Shown in pieces: positions 9,566 to 19,016 of a stretch of DNA of 32,275 bases. The notes under the pieces were generated by a model. That model was not told the origin of the DNA. It saw only the letters and a list, made by a program, of their open reading frames with translations, and made no database searches. The translations under genes and the position numbers were made by a program. The DNA comes from Bacillota bacterium (GTDB taxonomy: Bacteria; Bacillota; Clostridia; Oscillospirales; CAG-272): assembly GCA_029219205.1 (NCBI GenBank), contig JAQXSY010000014.1:1-32275 (forward strand). Direction: 5' to 3'. Position 1 is the stretch's first letter, and every line of letters begins with the position of its first letter.

Positions 9566-10120
9566 CTGAAAAAAGTTTATATTCTGCTCACAAAAACAAA
9601 CTCTCTCTGCGGTAAGTTTGTCCGGTTTTTCACAGGCAATCAGTACTCGCACGTTTCAATCTCGTTTAACCGCAGCCTTTCGGTCATGTATAGTTTTGCG
9701 CGCCGCAGTATGCGCTTCCCTCTGATAGGCGGCTTTGTTACCGAAAGCCTCGCATACGGCGTTTACTCAAAAAGCCTAAGTCAGCCGTGTCTGCTTTACG
9801 AGCTTGAAGTATCCTCCGCCGCTTATGAAAAAATGCTCAAAACCGTCGATGCCATGCTGTCAGATTACGATGCTTATAAATACAACTTCATCGGATTGCC
9901 GCTGTCTTTTTTTAATATTCCTTATGAAAGGAAGCGGCACTTCGTCTGCTCTCAGTTTGTCGCCATGCTTCTTGAAAATTCCGGGGCTGCGATGTGTCCG
10001 AACGCTCCTTCGCTTATGAAGCCGGCTGATTTCAAAATGCTTGCCGGGGCGAGGCTTGTCTATTCCGGAAACCTTGGCGGCGCATCGCAGGACGTCTTAT
10101 TTTCCGACGCAGAATCTTGA
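9566..10120 (+). CDS. Papain-like / NlpC-P60-type (YiiX-like) hydrolase, probable CTG start
   Basis: Upstream of the listed ATG 9686 the frame is open back to CTG 9566, giving LKKVYILLTKTNSLCGKFVRFFTGNQYSHVSISFNRSLSVMYSFARR. RBS ggagg 9552-9556; in-frame TGA at 9545. Candidate catalytic YSHVSI His and FVCSQFVA Cys. Confidence 0.65.
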   Translation: MKKVYILLTKTNSLCGKFVRFFTGNQYSHVSISFNRSLSVMYSFARRSMRFPLIGGFVTESLAYGVYSKSLSQPCLLYELEVSSAAYEKMLKTVDAMLSDYDAYKYNFIGLPLSFFNIPYERKRHFVCSQFVAMLLENSGAAMCPNAPSLMKPADFKMLAGARLVYSGNLGGASQDVLFSDAES

Positions 10121-11497
10121 AAAAATCTCTCCGACAATGCTTTCCGCGACGGCCCTTCCGTCAGTTTCCTCGAGCGCCGAAAGCGCCGCTTCAAGGTCGG
10201 TACCCGCGACGTCGGCAGTAAAACCGGCGTCAAGCGTTTCTCTTGCGGAGCTAACAAATCCGAGCGCCTTTGAAACCGCCGCATACTGTCTTGCATTGGT
10301 CAGCACCGCCGCGTCGCTGTAGCTTATGTCTCCGGCGCCGAACATATCTCTGATGAGTCCGCGCAAAGCGTCTATTCCGCTTCCGTCATGAACCGAAATA
10401 CGCAGCGCCGCTTTCGCTTCGGGAATCAGCTTTTTAATGCTTTCTTCGTCAAAAGCCTCCGCAAGCTCCGATTTATTCAGCAAAATCACAGCTTCCGCGC
10501 CTCTGCTTACCGCCTCGTTTATTAACGCGGCGGCTTTTTCGTCGTCGCCGTCAATCGGCCGGGAAATGTCGAACACTCCGAGCACAAGCTCCGCTTCGGA
10601 TGTTTTCTCCCCAGTTCTTACGGTTCCGAGACGTTCAACCTCATCCTTTGGCTCTCTTATGCCTGCGGTATCGCAAAGGCGAAGCAGCACTCCGTCTATG
10701 CTGGCGGTCTCCTCGACCGTGTCGCGCGTTGTTCCGGGTATGTCGGTCACAATTGCGCGGTCCCGTCCGAGAAGACAATTCAACAGCGACGATTTTCCGA
10801 CGTTGGGCTTCCCGATTATCACCGACGGTATCCCTTCGCATATGGCGCGGCCGGTTCTGTACGACCCGCAAAGCGTTTTAAGCTCGTCCTGCAGTCCGCA
10901 TATTCTGCCGTACAGCTCGGACTGCGGCATATCCGTCATGTCCTCGTCCGGATAGTCGATATATGCGTAAATCGAAGCGGTAAGGGACGTTATTTCGTCT
11001 GTCAGCTTTTTAAGCCTGCCGCTTAACACTCCTCTTGCCTGAGCCGCAGAAAGTCTGATCGCTTCTCCGCTTTCCGCGTCTATAAGACCGATGACCGCCT
11101 CGGCTTCCGTGAGCGAAAGTTTTCCGTTCACAAACGCCCGTCTGGTAAACTCTCCCGGTCCCGCGGGCGCGCAGCCCGCCGCAAACGCGGACGCGAGCAC
11201 CTCCCTTGTGAGCGCGACTCCTCCGTGACAGCTTATTTCAACAGTATCCTCTCCCGTATATGAATGCGGAGAATAAAACACCGTCGCAATACCCGTATCT
11301 ATCATTTCTCCCGCCGCCGACAGTATTTCGCCGTATACCGCGCGGCGGTCATGTGCGGCGGTCAGCGGAGCGCCCGACCGCGGAACAAAAAATTTCGACG
11401 CAATCTCAACCGCGCCTTCGCCCGATATACGTATAACCGCGATGCCGCCTCTTCCCGGCGGCGTCGATACAGCTGCGATTACTTTATTTTCCGTCAT
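10097..11497 (-). CDS. mnmE: tRNA uridine-5-carboxymethylaminomethyl(34) synthesis GTPase MnmE
   Basis: 466 aa; DTIAAVSTPPGRGGIAVIRISG-like start, GKPNVGKSSLLNCLLG, DIPGTTRD, C-terminal FCVGK. Confidence 0.98.
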   Translation of the reverse strand: MTENKVIAAVSTPPGRGGIAVIRISGEGAVEIASKFFVPRSGAPLTAAHDRRAVYGEILSAAGEMIDTGIATVFYSPHSYTGEDTVEISCHGGVALTREVLASAFAAGCAPAGPGEFTRRAFVNGKLSLTEAEAVIGLIDAESGEAIRLSAAQARGVLSGRLKKLTDEITSLTASIYAYIDYPDEDMTDMPQSELYGRICGLQDELKTLCGSYRTGRAICEGIPSVIIGKPNVGKSSLLNCLLGRDRAIVTDIPGTTRDTVEETASIDGVLLRLCDTAGIREPKDEVERLGTVRTGEKTSEAELVLGVFDISRPIDGDDEKAAALINEAVSRGAEAVILLNKSELAEAFDEESIKKLIPEAKAALRISVHDGSGIDALRGLIRDMFGAGDISYSDAAVLTNARQYAAVSKALGFVSSARETLDAGFTADVAGTDLEAALSALEETDGRAVAESIVGEIFSRFCVGK

Positions 11498-12045
11498 TTT
11501 TTATTTTTCTCCCCGATAAATGAAAATAGTTTCCATAATGCGTAACCTGCGGCTGCTCCGAAAGTATTAAGTATCAGATCGTCTATATCCGAATGCCTGT
11601 GTATAAAAAGCTGCGATATTTCTATAAAAAGCGAACTGAAAAAGCCGCACAGCACAGTTTTTGCAAACGACAGCTTCCAAAGCGCAGGTATGAAAACGCC
11701 CAGCGGCATGAAAACCACGATATTCCCTACAAAATTGTCCGTAAAAAGAGCATACCGCCCCCGCGCAAGCTCTCTGAATGTTTTTAAAATCGTATGAAAC
11801 GGATACGGCTGGAGAAGCTCGAGACTAAACCGTACTCCCTCCGTAGGCAATACCGTCGCCGAAGCAAGCCCGGCGCAATACATTGCAAACGCAAACATCA
11901 CAAGCTCGCGCGGCAGACGCAGCGGCATTCTTTTTCTTTTAACATACAGCGACCTGACGACAACGTAAAAAGGAGCAGCCGAAAGCATAAACGGAAGCAT
12001 ATCCCGCATATAATTCATCGCAGAAACAAGCAGTCTTAATATCAT
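11494..12045 (-). CDS. VanZ family membrane protein
   Basis: FVGNIVVFMPLGVFIPAL, SLFIEISQLFIHRHSDIDDLILNTFGAAAGYALWK; overlaps the mnmE start by 4 nt. Confidence 0.9.
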   Translation of the reverse strand: MILRLLVSAMNYMRDMLPFMLSAAPFYVVVRSLYVKRKRMPLRLPRELVMFAFAMYCAGLASATVLPTEGVRFSLELLQPYPFHTILKTFRELARGRYALFTDNFVGNIVVFMPLGVFIPALWKLSFAKTVLCGFFSSLFIEISQLFIHRHSDIDDLILNTFGAAAGYALWKLFSFIGEKNKK

Positions 12046-12251
12046 TTGCCGCAGTCCCCTTTTGGGTTTTAATTACATTAGTATAATATATTCGCGCTGT
12101 CCGTGTCAATATGTTTGAGGCAAAATAAGACCGTTTGCGGCAATTTCCTGCCTGTGCGGTATTGAAATTGACATTATAATATGGTAAAATAAAAACGTTG
12201 ATATCCCCGATCCGACAGTCAAAACAAATGTGAATTAAAGGAGTGTTCCGA

Positions 12252-15200
12252 ATGTACAGACGCGCATCAGGCCGGTCAGCTTTTCTGACGCCGGTTATTC
12301 TCGCCTCACTATCCGCAGCGCTGCTGCTTTGTGCCGCCGTACTTCTGCTGCTTGCGTCCCGGTTCGGGCACGACGTCACGGAGCCTCAGCAATTAAATCA
12401 TTTGTCTGTCTCCTCTGAAAACAGCGCGGCGCCTTCCGTAACCGGCGCGAAAAGAGAAGAACGCGGTATCTGGATTGCGTCCGTTTTTAATATTAATTTT
12501 CCTTCGAAAAGCGGCCTTTCCGCCGAACAGCTCCGCGCAGAGCTTGACGACATCGTTGAAACTGCGGACAGCGTCGGTCTGAATTCAATATATTTTCAGG
12601 TTCGCCCTTCCTCGGACGCGCTTTACGATTCAAAAATATTCCCGGTTTCGAAATATCTCGGCGACACGCTTCCTGAAGGCTTTGATCCGCTCGCTTACAT
12701 AATCGAACGCGCTCACGAACGCGGAATCGCGCTACACGCCTGGATAAACCCTCTGCGCGCCTCTGCCGATACAAACGATCTTTCAAAGCTGCCCGAGCAC
12801 AGTCCCGCCCGCAAAAACCCCTCGTACTCTGTTGCGTACAAAAGCCAGCGTTACTATGACTGCGGCATTCCGGAAGTCAGGCAGCTCGTCGCGGACGGTA
12901 TAGCGGAGATAATAAACAATTACGATATAGACGGTATAATTTTTGACGACTATTTCTATCCTTATCCGGAAAACGGAGTTTCTTTTGACGACGGTGCGAC
13001 TTTCCAAAAATACGGCGGCGCATATTCGGATATCGGGGACTTCCGCCGCGACAGCGTGAACAAACTCGTTAAGCTCTGTTACGACACGGTCAAAGCGCTT
13101 GATCCAGAATGCCGGTTCGGAATCGCTCCGTTCGGAATCTGGAAAAACGACGACGGCAAAAACGGCGGCAGCGCCACAAACGGTCTTTCGTCGTATTCCG
13201 CAATATACTGCGACACTCTCGCCTGGATAAAGGGCGGCTACGTTGATTACGTCGCGCCGCAGATATACTGGCAGTTTTCAACCTCCGTCGCAAGGTACGA
13301 CGTGCTTGTGCGCTGGTGGAACGCGGTTCTGTCGGAATACCCGAACGTAGACCTTTATATTTCGCATGCCGCATACCGCGCGTCAGAATGGGCGTCGGGC
13401 GAAATACGCAATCAGATCGAGTATGCGCGCAGCGAACGCGCTTACGCCGGAAGCATTCTATACGGCTACGCTTCCGTCAAAGCCGACGAAGCCGGTCTTG
13501 CGGCAGATTTGAAGAAAGCCTTCAGCTCCGATATTGTTTATACCTCGATATACTCCGACGGTTCGCCCGTCAGCGTCAACACGCCGCAAAACGGCGCTTA
13601 CGTAGACTCTACCGGCACGTATCTGATCGGCACCTGCGATCCCGGTTTTCCGCTGTACTTCAACGGAAAGCCGGTGAGCGTTACAAAATCCGGTCTGTTT
13701 TCGGTTTATACGGCGATATCGGAAGGAGAAAATCGGTTTGTGTTCTCTCAGAACGGAACCGAAACAGTTCATATTATAAACGGCGGCAAAAAGAACACTT
13801 CGGGCGGATGGACAGGCTATGCCACGCTGCCGGACTTTCGTATCGTCTCGGTGTCTCCGTCTCTTAAGACAATCGTTAACGGCGGCGAAACACTTTCGCT
13901 CAGCGTAACCGCTCCGCACGGCGCGGAGGTAACCGCCACGCTCGGCAATTATACAATCAAACTCAACCCGACGATTAACCCGGTCGGAAAAGCCGAAAAT
14001 TATAAGGAAATCTATGCAGGCGAGCTTACGCTGCCGGAGGTTTCTTCTCTTACTTCGCTTGGATGCATAGTTTTTAACGCAAGCAGGAACGGCCGGACAG
14101 CATCTCTTCAGGGCGCCGAGATTTCCGTGCTTGAAAAGAACGGTTCGTTTCCCGTCTCCGTAAAAAATGACGATACTCTTCTAAAAATCTCTCCGACAAG
14201 CTGGTATTACGACGATTTCAAGCCTCAGGCATCCGGCATGACCGACAACGCCGTCCGGCTTGAAAACGGATTCTACAAACTCCGCATGGGCGGATATATC
14301 TCCGCCTCAAACGCCGAAATCGTAAGCGGGGACGTCCCTCTCGCAGACGTTTCGCGAATGTTCATGCACTATACATACGAAACCACGACGCTGAGATTTT
14401 ATACCGGCGTAAACGTGCCCGTACACACCGCTGTTACCGGAGGAAAATTCATTGTAACGCTTTTCAACTGCAGTTCGGTCAACCCCGACGCATACGTATT
14501 TCATCGATCCAATCCGCTTTTTTCCGATTTTTCGGTAACCTGCGATCAGAAAACTCAGACCGTTACATATTCGTTTGAGATGTACGACGCAGAAAATTAT
14601 TACGGCTGCCACTTTATTTACAAGGATGAAGCGGTATGCGTTATTCTGACAAATCCTGTCGGTTTTGAAAGAGAAAATATGCTCACCGGCAAAACGATCG
14701 TGCTCGACGCCGGTCACGGCGGTACGGATCCGGGAGCGCTCGGACCTGTCAGGGGCTTTTCCGAAAAAGACATTAACCTCGCCATCGTTTTAGAAGCGCA
14801 AAATCGGCTTGAACTCGCCGGCGCCCGAGTCATTCTGACGCGGTCTGACGATTCCTACGTGTCTATCGACGACCGCATGGCGCGATATAACGAGATTTGT
14901 CCCGATCTTGCAGTTTCGGTTCATCAGAACTCCATGGACTTTAGCGCGGACATAACCAAAATACGAGGTCTTGTCTCCCTTTGGTTTGCCGATTCGGGCA
15001 GAATGCTCGCCGAATGCGTCTCTTCCGGAATTTCGAAAAAAATTGGAAGACTCGAGCGGCCTGTTGCTCAGCAGCGGCTCGCCATGCTGCGAAATCCGAA
15101 ATTTCCCGCGTCGCTTGTTGAAGTCGGCTTCATAACCTGCGTTGAAGAGGTTGAGGTAATGCGTAAGCACGGCGTTTCCGACGCAGCGGCAGGCATTTGC

Positions 15201-15317
15201 GACGCTGTTTTCAACTTTTTCACAAGACAGCAAGACTATATTCTCTATGACCGAAGCGGATCACGCACTCTCGTTGCGGACCCGGTTGTATATTATTTTT
15301 CACAAAGGAATGGTTGA
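12252..15317 (+). CDS. Fusion protein: GHL10 family glycosidase-like domain + N-acetylmuramoyl-L-alanine amidase (Amidase_3)
   Basis: RBS aaaggag, ATG 12252 (the listed ORF starts at GTG 12243). N-terminal TM; REERGIWIASVFNINFP and NYDIDGIIFDDYFYP (GHL10); TIVLDAGHGGTDPGA, SEKDINL, SVHQNS and LVEVGFIT (Amidase_3). Confidence 0.9.
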   Translation: MYRRASGRSAFLTPVILASLSAALLLCAAVLLLLASRFGHDVTEPQQLNHLSVSSENSAAPSVTGAKREERGIWIASVFNINFPSKSGLSAEQLRAELDDIVETADSVGLNSIYFQVRPSSDALYDSKIFPVSKYLGDTLPEGFDPLAYIIERAHERGIALHAWINPLRASADTNDLSKLPEHSPARKNPSYSVAYKSQRYYDCGIPEVRQLVADGIAEIINNYDIDGIIFDDYFYPYPENGVSFDDGATFQKYGGAYSDIGDFRRDSVNKLVKLCYDTVKALDPECRFGIAPFGIWKNDDGKNGGSATNGLSSYSAIYCDTLAWIKGGYVDYVAPQIYWQFSTSVARYDVLVRWWNAVLSEYPNVDLYISHAAYRASEWASGEIRNQIEYARSERAYAGSILYGYASVKADEAGLAADLKKAFSSDIVYTSIYSDGSPVSVNTPQNGAYVDSTGTYLIGTCDPGFPLYFNGKPVSVTKSGLFSVYTAISEGENRFVFSQNGTETVHIINGGKKNTSGGWTGYATLPDFRIVSVSPSLKTIVNGGETLSLSVTAPHGAEVTATLGNYTIKLNPTINPVGKAENYKEIYAGELTLPEVSSLTSLGCIVFNASRNGRTASLQGAEISVLEKNGSFPVSVKNDDTLLKISPTSWYYDDFKPQASGMTDNAVRLENGFYKLRMGGYISASNAEIVSGDVPLADVSRMFMHYTYETTTLRFYTGVNVPVHTAVTGGKFIVTLFNCSSVNPDAYVFHRSNPLFSDFSVTCDQKTQTVTYSFEMYDAENYYGCHFIYKDEAVCVILTNPVGFERENMLTGKTIVLDAGHGGTDPGALGPVRGFSEKDINLAIVLEAQNRLELAGARVILTRSDDSYVSIDDRMARYNEICPDLAVSVHQNSMDFSADITKIRGLVSLWFADSGRMLAECVSSGISKKIGRLERPVAQQRLAMLRNPKFPASLVEVGFITCVEEVEVMRKHGVSDAAAGICDAVFNFFTRQQDYILYDRSGSRTLVADPVVYYFSQRNG

Positions 15318-15319
15318 TA

Positions 15320-16237
15320 ATGGAACAGAGAAAACGCAGATTCGGAGACCGTAAAGACGGTTGGAGACTCAGGGGCATCGCTCCGTACGATACGGTGTCG
15401 CCTTACATAATGGTCGAACGCAATGACGCGTCCAACTTTTTTGCCGACCGTTTCGACATTGAAGAAGCCGAAAGATTTATACGTGAAAAACGAAACCAGG
15501 GGCTCAAAACCTTTGGCATCATGCACGTAATTATCGCCGCATATGTGCGTACAATCTCGCAGAAGCCGTATCTGAATCGTTTTCTGTCCGGTCAAAAGGT
15601 ATATGCGCGAAATTCAATACAGGTAAATATGGCGGTTAAACGAACAATGACCCGTGCAGAGACCGACACGGTTATTAAGGTTTTTTTCGAACCGACAGAC
15701 ACCGCCGTCGACGTATACAATAAAATGACCGAGGTTCTCAACCGCACCTTCAACACTTCGGCAACCGATTTTGACGACACCGCACGGTTTATAAACTATA
15801 TTCCGGGACTGCTTAAAAAATTCGCCGTACACTTTCTGAAAACGCTGGACTATTTCGGCCTGCTTCCGAAAAAGCTGCTCAACGTAAGCCCCTTCCACGG
15901 ATCTATGTTTATAACTTCAATGGGCTCGCTCGGCATCCCGCCGATTTTTCATCATCTTTATAATTTCGGAAACGTTCCGGTCTTTATTTCATTCGGCGCA
16001 AAATATACCGAAAATCAGATCGACGACGACGGCAGAGTTGTTAAGAAAAAATTTATTGACTTTAAAGTCGTGACCGACGAACGTATCTGCGACGGCTTCT
16101 CCTACGCAACCGGGCTGCGCGCCCTGCGCCGGTATTTGTCAAATCCGTCGTTGCTCAACAATCCTCCGAAGGAAGTTATCCCCGATCCCGATATTGACAA
16201 AAGAGTTAAAAAGAAAGAGAACGCTTCAGACAGCTGA
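15320..16237 (+). CDS. Stand-alone 2-oxoacid dehydrogenase E2 / CAT-like acyltransferase-fold protein
   Basis: ATG 15320; DERICDGFSYATGLRALRRYL aligns with the E2/CAT active-site region; no lipoyl domain. Confidence 0.65.
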   Translation: MEQRKRRFGDRKDGWRLRGIAPYDTVSPYIMVERNDASNFFADRFDIEEAERFIREKRNQGLKTFGIMHVIIAAYVRTISQKPYLNRFLSGQKVYARNSIQVNMAVKRTMTRAETDTVIKVFFEPTDTAVDVYNKMTEVLNRTFNTSATDFDDTARFINYIPGLLKKFAVHFLKTLDYFGLLPKKLLNVSPFHGSMFITSMGSLGIPPIFHHLYNFGNVPVFISFGAKYTENQIDDDGRVVKKKFIDFKVVTDERICDGFSYATGLRALRRYLSNPSLLNNPPKEVIPDPDIDKRVKKKENASDS

Positions 16238-16246
16238 TTATTTAAA

Positions 16247-18154
16247 ATGCGAAATTGTGATTTTTTACCCACCGCAGCCGTTGTCGGCGCCGGTCACGCC
16301 GGCGTTGAGGCTGCGCTTGCCTGCGCCAGAATGGGCGTTGACACAATTCTGTTCACCCTGAGTCTTGACGCTGTTGCAAACATGCCCTGCAATCCCGCAA
16401 TCGGCGGCACAGGCAAGGGACATCTTGTCTTTGAAATTGATGCGCTCGGCGGAGAAATGGGCCGCGCCGCCGATCTTGTTACGCTTCAGAGCCGCACGCT
16501 GAACGAGGGAAAGGGCGCCGCCGTTCATTCCAAACGCGTACAGGCCGACCGTATGCTGTATCGCTCTATTATGAAGCGCACACTTGAAAATCAGCCTCAT
16601 CTCAGGCTCGTTCAGGCGGAAATAACCGAGATTATTACCGAAAGCACCGGCGCGGGACTGCGTGTCTGCGGCGTTCGTACCAAACTCGGCGTTGAATTTA
16701 AAGCCGACGCGGTTATTATTTGTACCGGAACTTACCTCGATTCACGGGTCATTGTCGGTTCGGCGGCTTATGCGTCGGGTCCCGACGGTTCTCTCCCGGC
16801 TGTAGGTCTGACAGATTCGCTTAAAGCCTGCGGAATTGATTTTCTGCGCTTTAAGACCGGAACGCCTCCCAGGGTTCACGCCGATTCCATTGACTTTTCA
16901 AAACTTGAAATTCAGCCCGGCGAACAGCACATCACGCCGTTTTCCGCGCTTACCGATGAAAACGAACTTAACAAAATCAGCCAGATTCCATGTCATATAG
17001 TATACACAAATTCGGAAACTCACGAAATTATTCGCCGAAATCTTCACAAATCTCCGCTCTATACAGGCGTAATTAAAGGCACCGGGCCGCGTTATTGTCC
17101 GAGTATTGAGGACAAGGTCGTACGGTTCGCCGATAAAGAGCGTCACCAGCTTTTCGTTGAACCGATGGGAAGCAACACCAAGGAAATGTATATACAAGGT
17201 TTCAGCTCCTCGCTTCCCGCAGAGGTCCAGCTGGAAATGCTCCATTCTCTGTCCGGTTTTGAAAACGCACAGGTTATGCGCTGGGCATACGCAATTGAAT
17301 ATGACCTTGCCGATCCGACTCAGCTTTATCCTACGCTTGAATTTAAAAAAGTCAACGGCCTTTACGGCGCCGGACAGTTCAACGGTTCCTCCGGATACGA
17401 AGAAGCGGCGGCGCAGGGAATTGTCGCCGGAATAAACGCCGCCTGCAAACTGCTTGGAAAAGAACCTGTTATACTGCCGCGGGAAAGCTCATATATCGGC
17501 ACGCTTATAGACGACCTTGTAACAAAGGGCACCTCGGAACCATACCGTATTATGACCTCGCGCTCCGAATACCGGCTGCTCCTGAGACAGGACAACGCCG
17601 ACTCCAGGCTCTGTGAATTCGGCTTCAGATGCGGGCTGCTCTCAGAGGAAAGATACCGGGCCGTAAAAGAGAAAGAAGCGGCGATCAGCGCCGAGATTTC
17701 GCGGCTGAACCACACAAATCTCGGTCCGGCAGCCGCAAACCGGTTATTGGAACGCGCCGGTACGTCTACCGTTTCAAGCGGAGTTACTCTGGCCGACCTG
17801 CTGCGCCGTCCTCAGATTTCTTACGAAGATCTTTCCTGCGTTGATCCGGAGCCACGAACGCTGCCTAACGCCGTTGTCCGCCGTGTGCAAACCGAAGTTA
17901 AGTACGAGGGCTACATAAAACGCCAGCTCGATGAGGCGGCAAGAGCCGAAAAAACCGCTCGCATAAAGCTTCCGCCCGATATCGATTATCTAAAACTCGA
18001 AGGCCTGCGCATCGAAGCACGGCAAAAGCTTGACAAAATCCGTCCGGACAATCTCGGACAGGCGTCCCGTATCAGCGGAGTCAGCCCGGCCGACATTTCA
18101 GTTCTTATGATTTATCTCAAGCTGAAAGGAGGCCGCGCCGCCGACGATGAGTAG
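16247..18154 (+). CDS. mnmG: tRNA uridine-5-carboxymethylaminomethyl(34) synthesis enzyme MnmG
   Basis: VVGAGHAGVEAALACARMG, NMPCNPAIGGTGKGHLVFEIDALGG; 635 aa. Confidence 0.98.
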   Translation: MRNCDFLPTAAVVGAGHAGVEAALACARMGVDTILFTLSLDAVANMPCNPAIGGTGKGHLVFEIDALGGEMGRAADLVTLQSRTLNEGKGAAVHSKRVQADRMLYRSIMKRTLENQPHLRLVQAEITEIITESTGAGLRVCGVRTKLGVEFKADAVIICTGTYLDSRVIVGSAAYASGPDGSLPAVGLTDSLKACGIDFLRFKTGTPPRVHADSIDFSKLEIQPGEQHITPFSALTDENELNKISQIPCHIVYTNSETHEIIRRNLHKSPLYTGVIKGTGPRYCPSIEDKVVRFADKERHQLFVEPMGSNTKEMYIQGFSSSLPAEVQLEMLHSLSGFENAQVMRWAYAIEYDLADPTQLYPTLEFKKVNGLYGAGQFNGSSGYEEAAAQGIVAGINAACKLLGKEPVILPRESSYIGTLIDDLVTKGTSEPYRIMTSRSEYRLLLRQDNADSRLCEFGFRCGLLSEERYRAVKEKEAAISAEISRLNHTNLGPAAANRLLERAGTSTVSSGVTLADLLRRPQISYEDLSCVDPEPRTLPNAVVRRVQTEVKYEGYIKRQLDEAARAEKTARIKLPPDIDYLKLEGLRIEARQKLDKIRPDNLGQASRISGVSPADISVLMIYLKLKGGRAADDE

Positions 18155-18872
18155 TTTTTCAACATTAATATATAATACCTGCGCCCAAAACGACGGCGTA
18201 ATTTCCATTGACAACAACCTTGCCGAAAAACTCGGAGTTTATCTTGAAAATCTCCTCGAAACCAACAAAAAAATGAATCTGACGGCAATACGCTCTCCCG
18301 AGGACGCCGCCCTTAAACACTTTGCCGACTGTTTGACAGTTGTGCCGCTGATTCCGCGCGGCGCAAAACTCATCGACGTCGGAAGCGGCGCGGGTCTCCC
18401 AGCAATACCGATCGCTCTTTCCAGACCGGATGTTTCCGTAACCGCGCTCGACTCGACCGGGAAAAAGGCGGCATATATTGCTTCGGTTGCCCAAGCAATG
18501 GAAATCTCCAATCTGAACGCGGTATGCGGCAGAGCGGAGGAACTTGGCAGGCAGCACGGAATGCGCGAGTCGTTCGATACCGTCACAGCCCGCGCGCTTG
18601 CACGGCTTAACGTCCTTTGCGAGCTTTGTCTGCCTTTTGTCAGAGTCGGCGGGGTCTTTATTTCGATGAAAGGTCCGCTTGCAGACGAAGAAATTACTGA
18701 AGCTCGACAAGCTTTGAAAACATTGGGTGGGGAAATGGCGGAAAATAAGCGTCTGACGCTCTCCTGCGGCGGAGAATCTATTGACCGCGCCCTCATTATC
18801 ATACAAAAAGTTGGGCACACTCCCATAAATTACCCACGTAATAATTCAGCTATTACCAAAAACCCGCTTTAA
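18147..18872 (+). CDS. rsmG: 16S rRNA (guanine527-N7)-methyltransferase RsmG
   Basis: MNLTAIRSPEDAALKHFADCLTV, LIDVGSGAGLPAIPIAL; overlaps the mnmG 3' end. Confidence 0.97.
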   Translation: MSSFSTLIYNTCAQNDGVISIDNNLAEKLGVYLENLLETNKKMNLTAIRSPEDAALKHFADCLTVVPLIPRGAKLIDVGSGAGLPAIPIALSRPDVSVTALDSTGKKAAYIASVAQAMEISNLNAVCGRAEELGRQHGMRESFDTVTARALARLNVLCELCLPFVRVGGVFISMKGPLADEEITEARQALKTLGGEMAENKRLTLSCGGESIDRALIIIQKVGHTPINYPRNNSAITKNPL

Positions 18873-18888
18873 AGTGGGTTTTCTTTTT
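18859..18888 (+). terminator. Rho-independent terminator overlapping the rsmG stop codon
   Basis: aaaacccgc-tttaaa-gtgggtttt then ctttttg. Confidence 0.75.
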
Positions 18889-19016
18889 GTTTGTAACGGT
18901 GTCGTTACCGGAGGCGACAAAACAATTTTATTTTTACTGTCCGTTTTTTCTCGCAGGAAATAGCTGAAAATGGTATACTGTTTTTACAATCAAGTCTGTT
19001 GTAAAGGATGTGTCAA

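Noticed and set aside
18165-18826. Two long minus-strand ORFs (217 aa and 195 aa)
   Set aside because: Antisense to rsmG; typical shadow ORFs at this GC content.
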